From: Fasciolopsis buskii
Lineage: Eukaryota > Platyhelminthes > Trematoda > Plagiorchiida > Fasciolidae
Direction: 5' to 3'
DNA: 64,000 bases
Assembly: GCA_008360955.1 (NCBI GenBank)
Contig: LUCM01009133.1
Location: forward strand, 71,924 to 135,923
The notes beneath the pieces were generated by a model that did not search any database, was not told the origin of the DNA, and saw only the letters and a program-made list of their open reading frames with translations. The position numbers and the translations under genes were made by a program. Below are positions 50,246 through 61,000 of this stretch, in pieces; position 1 is the first letter of the stretch; every line of letters starts with the position of its first letter.

Positions 50246-53178
50246 GTTTTGCGAAGTCAGATTAAATTGTTGTCTAAAAGTGCGTCAATGTTGTCAGCCG
50301 TTTACATGGATATTTGTACGCAGGTGAGAAGATTGAGCACGAAAGTTGAATTTAACCTATCTTATGATCATACCTGTCTATGACCTCGTGTATCTGCGGT
50401 CGAAAAATGTGAAAAACCAAATATTACCCACACAGTTTTTGTACTTATAACATTTGAGTTGGATCCAGGCGACTCACTGCATGCGAGTCCCCACGTCATT
50501 ATTCGGTTTCCAGCTTTCATCGTTTCAGCATTTCTAAAGGTTTCAAATAAATCTGCAGATTTTATTTGCACAGCAGCCAGTGGTGCCACATGAAGTAAAT
50601 GGTGTCTTCTCTTATCGCACAGATTCGCAAACCACAGGTCATTTTGCACGGAAGTTATTCAGTTCAAACTGCTAGTGTTTAATGATTATACCAAAAATCT
50701 GACTTAATGTAAATATAAACAGTTACTGGGTTGATCAACTCCCATTCAAATCACTTGATGGACACTTCGTTTTTTCCTGGCTGCTGACCAAAAGGGCGAG
50801 AGGACGTCCATTCCAAACTGCTAATCACCGTTAATCATAATTCCTATGATTAATCTTAACGAAGAAGAAATCATATTGAACAGTGCAATACATTCTTGCT
50901 TTAGGTAGACCGCTAATGTTTCTCAGGGGTCAAGTATTAGAAGTGGACACAAAATCTGACCAGCAACAATTTCGAAAAGCTGAAGCCTTATGAAACTCCT
51001 GTTTTATTTTTGATTGTTTGTATTTTGGGTAGTTTAGTCATATGTAACACTTTTTCTAGTACTGTATGGATTAAACATCCACTGTCACACAGAAGATTGT
51101 ACGACGTTTCACTGCGCTGTGGGATTCACAACTGTTCGTCAAAGCACATCAACTTCAGTGTGTACCAGATAAAATGTTACCCAACCGTACCAGATGCATC
51201 TCTTAGTCACACAACCGACTCAGGCGCAATTCACACGGACCATTCAGTAATAAAGTTATATGCATCGCATATAGTGCACGGCAACGAAAATTCCAAGTAA
51301 GAGTATAGACGCAAACAGTCAGAACTTCTACATGACATTTCAGCCTCATCTTATCTCAATGAAGAGAAAGTGTTTTGTTTTATATAGATCCTAACAATAG
51401 TAAATACGCATTCCTTGTCATCCTAGCTTTAGATTAACCGGTCCTACCTTTTAATTAGAAGCAAAAGTGTAAGTAATATATGTGTATATATGTATATGTA
51501 TATGTATATATGCATATACAAATACAAGAAGATGATGGTAGAATTATAACGAAAAATAATGTAATGCGAATTCGTTTCCTGATGAATTGCCAACTGACAT
51601 CCATCCTCCCCTAAAATTACTTTATCGTCGTCATTTACCTTACGACTTGGTTGTCGGTGACCAAAGGTGATCCATTACTTGCGATCTAATATCCATGCGA
51701 TGAAATTCTCCAAAGACAAGCAAAATTAGTCATCAAAAATTATTCCGAGGTAAACTGTTTCAATTTTTCTACTAGAATGTGCAAGATCCCTAAGTTGGAT
51801 CACCTTCTAGTTTGGGTTTGTTCTAGAACAAATTGGAATAGCATGAGACCAATAATAAAAACGAAAAAACAACAAACATCATACATAGGCATATTCGCTG
51901 TTTTCAATCAAACCATTGCAAAGCTGTTTTCGTAACTTGACTCACCTGTCGATTGTTCGAACTCTTTGCCGTTCGTTTTCCCCTCCGTTCGTTTACTGGA
52001 CTAGCGTCAGCTTGCCCGTAACGGATGTCCAGCTGTCTCCGTGCTAGCTGCCTGTTATTTTGCTGCCCATCGGCTCCGATGTACATCGAAAACCTTCCAC
52101 TTGACTGCTACAAATTCAGTCCAATTTACCCCTCGAATTTTTGAACCCTCGGCGGATTAAACACCCACTTCTGTCAAAGCTGTGCAACGTTAATTTGACA
52201 TCTTTTTCGTCCAATCATTAGGGCTTCACTCTCAGACGGGTTTCAATTTCTAGGAAAGTGTAAATTCTCCACAGGCGGCTATCGATTTTAATTGCAAAGT
52301 GTAACGAAACCCAGATTCTCAAAAGATTGGAGAAATTATAGTCTACCAGGTACCTCTTCCTTCCAGGTTACGGTTAAAGCAATACGGGGTTCGGTTAATA
52401 GCTCTGAATACTACTGTCATTTAATACTGAGGTGAATTATTTTAAAATGAACCGAACACCAACGATTTCGGAATATTTACTCCGATCCGAAAGTTTCTGA
52501 CACTGGTATTCTTCGCACCGCTCAAAAAAGGCTACCGAACTCGTGCAGAACATTTATCTGATTGACGGGTGAGACCAATTAAATGAACAATGATGCGACA
52601 TCAAACAAACGACGGTTTTCATTCTGTGAGAAACGGAACTAGTGCAAAATAAGTTTTTTTTACAACAACCCTACTCGTGTGTGCATATTTCTATAAGCGG
52701 TATGAAGCGGAATCAGCCACACTGGCGGAACGGTGATTAAATCATGAATGTCGCGATAATTATTGTCACGGTTGTTACGTGCTTGTTACTTTTTGGATTG
52801 ACGTGGTCTACAAAAGGGCGAAGAACAAATTTTCTCGGCACAAAACCGCTTACGGACAAACAGTGAATTCTTTAAGTCCAAGAAACTGCGAATACTCCTG
52901 GGCGGAGATTAGTGTCCACCCTCGAAGTGGATCTGTGCGACAGTTTTCACCTACCAGGTTCTGGTGCATTGTATGAGACATGAAAACTGATCCAATCTAA
53001 CGTATTCAACGTGGGGGCTTCTCTTTGGTGTGAAAGGGTTAGGGCCGGTTCACTATTCAGCCATAGAAAGCGTCACAGCCATAGTTGGTTGAATAAATCA
53101 CCATGGAATCGACGAGTACTGACCATGCGTTTCGGTGCATAAGAGAATCCGGGAAAGAAAATTCGATGGTCAGCACAA
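50246..53178. other. Non-coding stretch
   Basis: No gene is recognised. It contains a TA-rich simple repeat near 51.5 kb. A minus-strand open frame at 51904-52086 is Gln/Arg/Asn-rich with no domain. Confidence 0.5.
51474..51522. repeat. TA/GTAT-rich simple repeat
   Basis: An imperfect run of tatg and tata units. Its AT-rich, self-complementary makeup would melt easily. Confidence 0.8.
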
Positions 53179-53195
53179 CAAGGAACAATCGATTT
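53179..53195. repeat. 17-bp direct repeat, left copy
   Basis: The sequence caaggaacaatcgattt occurs here and again at 53761-53777, immediately outside the foldback and its tail. Exact repetition in the same orientation is what a target-site duplication around an insertion looks like. The length would suit a LINE-type integration better than most DNA transposons. Confidence 0.85.
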
Positions 53196-53709
53196 CAGTG
53201 ATTCGTACTCATGCCATTACATCACTATATATATCTTGACAAAATATTTTCACTTTAGGAAGGATTGGATTAGTCATTTACAAATATGGGTGGGGAAGGG
53301 ATTTGTGGTGTTAATTGTTTTGTTGTCTAGGGTTTGTATTGGGACGGGGGGTGGGCCAAGGGAGTTGAAGCGCAACCACAAATTGTTTTTGAGAACAAAG
53401 TGGAGGACTGTGAAGACGGATTGCGACAGCTTCCGCAGTGCTCAAAGTGTCGCCTCTTGAGCACTGCGGAAGCTGTCGCAATCCGTCTTCACAGTCCTCC
53501 ACTTTGTTCTCAAAAACAATTTGTGGTTGCGCTTCAACTCCCTTGGCCCACCCCCCGTCCCAATACAAACCCTAGACAACAAAACAATTAACACCACAAA
53601 TCCCTTCCCCACCCATATTTGTAAATGACTAATCCAATCCTTCCTAAAGTGAAAATATTTTGTCAAGATATATATAGTGATGTAATGGCATGAGTACGAA
53701 TCACTGAAA
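53193..53709. repeat. Perfect 517-bp inverted repeat (foldback)
   Basis: The left arm 53193-53445 and right arm 53457-53709 are exact reverse complements over all 253 positions, around an 11-base spacer (agtgtcgcctc) centred on 53451. I compared the arms end to end and found no mismatch. Because they are identical, the same open reading appears on both strands: 53236-53460 plus against 53442-53741 minus, and 53334-53591 plus against 53311-53568 minus. None of these is recognised as a protein. A transcript from either side would fold into a 253-bp double-stranded RNA hairpin. A palindrome this long and perfect is unstable in replication, so it is either very young or an assembly or library artefact. 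Confidence 0.95.
53341..53362 (+). other. G-quadruplex-type motif in left arm
   Basis: Four G3 runs with loops of 2, 4 and 4 bases can be drawn here, and a looser G-rich run precedes it at 53288-53300. The mirror-image C-rich motif falls at 53540-53561 in the right arm, so the quadruplex strand is the plus strand in one arm and the minus strand in the other. Confidence 0.6.
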
Positions 53710-53760
53710 ACGAGCTTGTTCGCCAACTTGTGTTTTCTCAATGTGCTCAGTGGTAATTTT
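53710..53760. other. Unique tail between the right arm and the direct repeat
   Basis: Fifty-one bases separate the right arm from the second direct-repeat copy. The left arm instead abuts its direct repeat with no gap. The tail has no poly-A and no recognised motif. It makes the insertion asymmetric, so a simple foldback transposon with symmetrical ends does not fit. Confidence 0.7.
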
Positions 53761-53777
53761 CAAGGAACAATCGATTT
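53761..53777. repeat. 17-bp direct repeat, right copy
   Basis: This is an exact second copy of caaggaacaatcgattt (see 53179-53195). Beyond it the sequence differs from that following the left copy, as expected if only the target site was duplicated. Confidence 0.85.
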
Positions 53778-56700
53778 ATCCTATTCCATTATCTGTACAC
53801 CAAGTTGACTCAAAACAGCAGAGAACCTCTGGGGGACAACTTGTGCATATTCCGTTCGATTTTAACCGCGATAGATTTGATCATGTGAGAGGACTGAATA
53901 AAAGTAGATTTTAAATTCATGTGTCACCGTTGTTCGCATTTTAGCTTTTCTAACGATCCCCGCAGTAAATTAATACCGGGTACCATAAGCTAGTACATAT
54001 TAAGCACTGTGCATATTAGCAAACCTAAACCGTTCAATGTTTGCAGGTTATCCAAAGTCGATTTTACTCTCGTAATTATTGCCTAATGCCCCATCAGGAT
54101 TCACAGTATGGACCAACTTTGAAGACCAGCTCATCATGTGTTCAGAATTATTCCAACACTAAATTTACCAAATCGATGCGGCCAGCATATACTCGATGTT
54201 GGGCATGGAGCATAAGCGCACACTTAAAAAGTAGGAAGAAATTCTGCTCTGAGGTTTTTCTCCCTATGAAGCCTGATGTAAACTGACATGCCAGAACTTC
54301 CAGACAGCAAACTCGCGTCAACCCATTTTTTGTTTCATCTCTGTATGGTTCGCGAATAAGCTGGTGCCGTTGAAATACACATGGATCTGGAGATCAAAAG
54401 TAGCTGTTTATCGTTCATCTCCCGCCCGTTTCGTGATTGACGTGGATTAACAAACAGATTTTCATCCAGCTCGAACAATTCACCTGAATGTTGTTAGTTA
54501 CGATTCTCAGGCTTAGTAAGGCCCAACAGCACTTAATGTTACGCGGGCACATTTACTAATAGATTTCAGTCAAAAGTACCATAAATCCTCGAATCTCATC
54601 CTATCCAGTGTACTTGGAAATTCCCGATTGTCTGATTGTTATTTATCACCTTGGGAGGCTGAACTGTAAATTGCATATCAGTCATTTGCTTCAGTCGAAA
54701 AAACCTTGTCTCTCAGCCTATTTGGTTGATTAATCAATCTTCCGAAAGCAGCTACGGTAGTTATTCATCGGTCACTTCTATTTAATTACCGAGTGTTGGC
54801 TAATGGCCCGTCACTTGCCAATCAGCAGATTAGTGTAACAGAAAGTTCCCTCTCATTCTGAAGTGGATCAATAGTAGAGTTTTAGTAACTTCAGAATATG
54901 CAAGAATATTCCGTGAATCCGATAAATAAGATAGATCACATAATAATAAGGTATGCTTTTAAATCCTTTGTTCAGTAAATAATACTCAATTTAACGGGCT
55001 AAAGTTTGATAGCAAATACGTGGGCAATACTATCTAATTCAAATCAATAGCACTAATCTAGTTAATCTTTATTTAGTCTTTTTTGCTTGTCTAGGAAGAC
55101 ACGACCAGTTCATAAATAACTTTCTCGCAAAGTATGTCAACTTAGTCGGTCAAAAAGCTTTACCACTTGGTACTGGTTGAATTTTCCCAAGAGTATGCAC
55201 GTGCATTTCTAATCATTCGAATTACGGGCGCAATGTTTCTAAGCTACCGCGTGATGTGCGATCTTCGTACGCCAAGGCAATTGAGACTATTCTAAGTGTG
55301 AAACCTACAAACATCGAATAAAACGCTTATTTCTGAAAATCGAAGTAGGGGGCTTAAGATTGCGGCGATTTTTATTCGTGCCTTGAATTTGTGTGTATAA
55401 GCCTAGGCTTCAGGCTGAGTCACTGAAACTCGGATGCCCAAAATGAAACTCAATCAAAGCACTAAACTTCGTAAGAAGCATACCAGTTTTTCAAAGCGAA
55501 ATGCCGGCATGCAAAAAGTAAATAACAAAACCTGCAATACCCCTCTGGTTCAAAATCTTCGGAAGGGTTCCAGGTTCAGCTTATCAGTAACAACAAACTT
55601 ATTCCATTTTACGAGATTGGGGCTGACTACAGCTGAACACTAGCTATGGCCAATCTTTGTGGTAAGAACTTTACGAAACTTCCAATAAAAATTCCAATTT
55701 GGAAGCATCGGATACAGACAGATCCATCCAGGCTATTTCATTTCCTGCAAGACACGCTGCCAACAGAACGGAACGACGACGAATGACAGTAAAATTATCC
55801 TAATTGTTTTTCCAATAAAGGCCCAGTGAGCACAACGCTTATAATGCCTTTTTCCTTTTGACTTGTCACGTCGCGTGCTGTCTCCGGAGGTGCAACGGGT
55901 CGCGAGTTTATGTCATGTTTAAGGTTCAATGGATGTTAGGAGAGTTCTTACCTAGCAGCCGCGTTCCCTTGTGAGACGAGTCCGCATTAAGAGATTTGAA
56001 GTAATGCTGGTCTATATGACAAATTTGACTGCGACGACTAGACTGTGATATCCAAGGACTTCTCCAGTTTATGTACTGTTTGAATTAACTGAAGGAATGC
56101 CATGACGAAATGCCGAAATTCGAGTACTATTTTCGATTCTATACGGTCCCGTATGGCCTCATACAGATGAAAACTTTGGTAAACCGCCAATATTTTTGTT
56201 GTTTACTCGTCCATTGTGAACGCACAGAAACAGTCAATGAATTATTAACCGGTACTGATCAAATCAGTTTCAGGGAAACACTAGGCTCTGTTTTGTTGCT
56301 CCTGACTTTGGATGTTTCTATGTAAGCGCAGAATAACTCGTTTGGTCTTCACATGATTTGGAATGTTGTTGCTAATTGCTTTTCTGGAATCGCAAATGCT
56401 TATTAAACGTTAATGATCTAGGATAACAACCTGCATTAAAGGTTTCACATTAACATCTACTTATGGCCACGTTGTTTCGCATATTCATCAACGCTTGATT
56501 CACTCGATTGTACGGACGAAGTCATTACCAGGCTGTGGCATTTGTACCATATTGCGAACTAGCGTATTTTAAATGACAGATATGCATTTCCGAATTCCAA
56601 AACTGGTAGATTCGAAGGCAGATCAAACAGCCGCCCAAAGGTTGGCTGATGCAAAACGTCTGCTGTTCCTTACTACCGATAAATGCAATCGGTGCTCTGT

Positions 56701-58019
56701 TTTTGAAAGTTTCCGCAAAACTGTACCCGCGAATGTGAATTTATTCTCATGTTACAATCGTCTATTCCACTTGTAAACATACTATCAACAGGAAACAGAT
56801 GAGATGAAGGAAGTGGAAGGAAATTTAACTTGTAGTGACTATATTACCTTGACTGGCAATGAACAGTTTGCGATTTAAATGCCAAGCTCAGCAGTTAGAA
56901 CCCCACGGGAAAGGAAAACTTTAGCTGCGATTAACAAAATGTTCAAATCCACCGATTCTAAATAACTGAGTCAAGGCATATGCCTTTGTCAAGTACAACA
57001 CCCGATTCGATGGTCTAAGATTCAATAAAATCTGAACAGACTGGAACAGAAAAGGTTGACTGTGATTTTGTTTATTTGGCTGATAACCAATCGATTTGTC
57101 GTGGATGGATTCTGGTTCACGGAAATATGTCCCACTTTTGCGAACTAATTCAACATCCGTGTATAGAGATCTCGTTTAATTCCTTCTGAAACAAAATCCA
57201 CTGCACTAAACTTTGTTGAACACCCAATTGCTAGAAATGTTTGGATCTTGGTAATCAGATGACAATATGCACAATAGTTTTGTCAAACCAACATGTTTTT
57301 GCTATAAATGTTTCATTTTCAGACCAAAAGTGAGCCAAAAATGGTTTAATCATTAAGTCAGATAGCGTTTGCAGTATGTTGCAAAATTTCAGATGAATCA
57401 GTTCTCTCCCACAGCTGTTTCATCGCATCTGTGATTACTAAGCAGAGGCCTATGCCAATTAACAATTTACAGAGAAAGTTAAGCTGGCTACTTCGACCCA
57501 AGCGACTGGAACTAACTGACTCATGCTGAGTATTTTCAATCGAATACCTACTTCAACTGGACGTTGAAATCAGGCAACAAACATGCAAATACGAAGAAGA
57601 AGGAACCTAATTGTCATGTTACCGTGGCAGCATTTCTACCTGTCGATTTTTGTGTGAAAGAAAATCCGGGATGCAAATGACCTGCGGCACTTTGAATTCA
57701 ACCACTGCTCTTCTCCGAATTCATTCGGCCTTGTTGATCTACCGTGGATTTGTTTGTACTGTAGCTGACCGATCGATTGGCAATTTCGTCGATCCGAGCA
57801 GAATCTGAGTAGCGGATAGCGGCAGCCGTGATGAAATTTGGATGGCAAACGTTGCTACAGACCATTTGCATGAGTTGAAATTGGTAAAACGCGTTAAACT
57901 TATTGCAAAATTAAAGCAGCGAAAGTCAAATTATGAAATATTATACCTTGCCGAAGACTACAAGCTTGCGTAATGTTTGCTGGAAACCAGTAATCGACAG
58001 ATAAATCTTCTTAACATCT
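53778..58019. other. Non-coding stretch
   Basis: No gene is recognised. One open frame at 56573-56776 has protein-like composition and is listed separately. Confidence 0.5.
56573..56776 (+). other. Small ATG-started open frame, unassigned
   Basis: This 67-codon frame starts at an ATG with a second ATG three codons on. It reads as a plausible soluble peptide with an Ala/Asp/Lys-rich helix-like stretch (QTAAQRLADAKRLLFL) and a C-N-R-C pair. No domain, signal peptide or splice boundary is apparent and nothing downstream supports a gene. I regard it as slightly above background only. Confidence 0.13.
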
Positions 58020-58024
58020 TTTGT

Positions 58025-58095
58025 CCTGGCCTCATAGGCCACTTCCTAGTGCAAACGCAGTAAACTTGCTTAGGTTCGAATCCCGACTGCGTCAA
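58025..58095 (+). mobile_element. tRNA-like fragment with perfect B box
   Basis: The sequence ggttcgaatcc at 58073-58083 is an exact B-box match, followed by a T-stem-like cgactgcg. Upstream, ggcctcataggcc is a short hairpin where a D-arm would sit. The piece does not fold into a credible full cloverleaf by eye (no convincing acceptor stem), so a SINE or tRNA pseudogene is more likely than a working tRNA. It differs from the 36 kb family. Confidence 0.4.
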
Positions 58096-61000
58096 CGAGT
58101 TTTCATATCCACACCTTACAGTGCATCAAACCTGATAAACCACAGTTTAGAAAATTCGACAGGACCGTTCGTGTACTTTTGTCCAAAGTAATCAACTTAA
58201 CCCAAAAATCAAAGCACCCAATGGATTTACGTGCACAGAGAGCATTGGATTCATCGTAATATGTCCTACTGCGAAGTTGCATGGCCTTCTCATATGCACA
58301 TATTCAGTGAGGTATACAGTCACCATTTTAAGACAGTTTCAATCATCCTAAAAAACTGCGCCACTTCATCGACGGTAGTGGAATGATACGCAAAACATCC
58401 AGTCACAAAGTCTGTTACATTGCTTGTATTTTTCTAGTCAATGATTGATGATTAAGGTGGTTTATTGACAGAACATGTACGCGGACAGGTTCAGGCTTTA
58501 TACTGAACGCGATCGAACAAATCAGGAGACAAATGCTGTAGAAATACACGGATTCCCCGAATCCTTGTGGAACGAATTCTTCCGGCATGCGTCTGTCATT
58601 CGTTTAAGCGTATAACGAAAACAGCTTTTGGAATGATGGAAAGAGTTGTGAAATCCGGGTGTATGTTCCCCTAATTGAAGTTGTCAGCTTGAGTTTGTAT
58701 GAGCTTGATTGAAGCCATAGTAGACAGACCAAGCTGAAGGTCTTCTGTTTGTGGACATAAAAAGAATTTTTGATGTCATCAATAGGTAACTTTCACTAAT
58801 TCTAGCACGTACGTCATCTTTCCATGACTGTAATGCCGCTGATGCCCATCGTCTCTCGAGCCGAGGGCAATCAGATGACATTAGAAATTCTGTCCCCTGA
58901 AAACACTTTGTTTAAGACTACAACAATCAAGTGGGTCGGTTCCTTTGTAAAGTATTACAGTAAGAAGATAAATATTATTAATAATGGTACACCTAAAGCA
59001 CCGATTTCATAAGGGGTTAGAGTTTCTGGCAAATAACAATTCCGCCAGTAAGAATGTGTATAAACATAAAATGAATTGGACTAATCTCCATGTACTGGAC
59101 ATTATTCCTACAACCAGGGATTACGAGATACCATAACTAAGTTAACGGAATTGTGAGAATGCTTAAGCCAGCGCGAAATATAACTCTGAAGTCGAGACCG
59201 TCAGTAAGATTTCAGGATTATGTATGGTCTGCACATGCAGTACCGTCACTCGAAGATGGGAGACATCCGGAAATTTGAGGATTCGGATCCATGACATTCA
59301 AGCACAAATGGTATTATGGTGTACGCAGTGATACCCCCATCCAACCGGCTTTTCTGTTCCAACTATATGATTAATTATGACGGTTGTAGTAATAAATTTG
59401 AACAAACGCAGCAAAGTGAATCCAACCTGTTGTAGAAACTATTGTATTCTTCTTTCGTGGTTTTTGCCTGCGTTTCCGGTTACCTTTCTGTCGCTGGAGT
59501 AGACCACCAAAACCACAATTATTAGGAACATCCAACTGTTGAGATGCAGTTAGAATACCGCATGCATCAGACAACATAAATCATCCTGTCCTTTGTTCCT
59601 CAGGCGCACTGTCCAAACGGTTCGTCTAGTCGAGTGACATCGCACACTCAGTCGCGTTCCCAATTATTCATTCTTGGTAAAACGGATAATTTTGTGTCTT
59701 TAACGGAAATTTTGTTTTCTTAGTTACCGGGTACACGTGATGTGCAGTTGTACTTTTAAATGAGGAGAAACCTACAGCAGGGTAATGAATAGACAATTAC
59801 AGTTTCTCGTCTAGGTATGTCTGTCTGTTATTTGTGTTTTCACGTGATACCGATAAGTTACGGTAGGCCTGTGCTGAAAGCTTTTTGGATGGCAAGAGTT
59901 GATCGCCTCACAGTATTTCCACTATCCTAGTTGGCACAAATCAACGGTATCATGTAAAACCGTGGTTAGTGTGCGGTCTAGAACAATGGTATGAATTATT
60001 TCATTAACGTGCTCTTCGCTATTTCATCGACTACTGATTCAAATTGCTTTCATTCACCAGATTTAAAGCGTGAGGTTGTCCAGGATCTTGTCACATTTCT
60101 GTTTTTTCTGTTTAGGGGTGAGTTATTCGTTTTGAGTCTGTGGTTCTTAGGCTTTTTGGCTTTCATCTCTCAGGAGTCGACTAGTGCACGTCCAAATAGA
60201 TAATACAGATAACACGAGGCTTCGGACTTCCTAGTCTAGCCTATGACTATCGGAGTAAACTGAACAACTAAGGGCACAAATCTTTCATTTAATAACGGTT
60301 AGTTCATCATTGGTTTGTGCGGTAGAATGAAGCAAATTTTCTAAACGCAAAATTCGGTTCATTTGGACTGGCTATTTTCATCAGAAAAAGAGTGAAGTTA
60401 AAAAGTTAACAACTCCGTCAACGGTTTTGAACGGTAAAGGACAACAGATGATCTATCACACGGTTGTCGCTTTGATTCAATGGAAATGACAGTCGACAAA
60501 TCTCCCAAAGAACTGGAATTCATAAAGTACCTAACAAATAGCCATCGGCAGGTCTATTTTCCACTTTGATACCAAAGCTTTATCATTAGTCTCAATCTCT
60601 TTGTACGGAATTTTGTACTAAATTGAAAAGCTGGTGTGAGATAGGCGAATTCATCCCAAACTGGAATAACCGGTGTTCTTCCAATGATGAGGCTACTGGA
60701 AGAAGTCGAGTGCAGAGAATTTGTGCACATTCGCAAGTCCAATAGTATCTCAAAACATGACAACCATTCACCCATGGTGATGCAATCCAAAGGACTAGCT
60801 GCTATCTACCTGAGTATAAAAGACTAAATACTTTTCTAAAACTAGATGACCTGTCGGTAATAGTTGTGGGCTGGAGTTAGGCTAGTTTTCAAAATCAGCG
60901 ATAGAATATCTCTGAATTCTACCTCCAATGACGACTAGGCTACAAGTCGATCGACGGGCATAAATTCGGTTATGAATCTTAACCGCAGTGAAACCAGTAA

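Noticed and set aside
53236..53741. Four open frames of about 75-99 codons across the foldback
   Set aside because: They are the same arm sequence read on both strands of a palindrome. Their length and duplication follow from symmetry and there is no recognisable domain.
59270..59310. Possible further SINE head (ggattcggatcc on the plus strand)
   Set aside because: Only a dozen bases resemble the B-box region and neither the body nor the tail of the family follows.
59371..59577. Basic minus-strand frame with acceptor-like and donor-like sites, possible short exon
   Set aside because: Splice-like sites of this quality are expected by chance, and the Lys/Arg-rich stretch matches no family.
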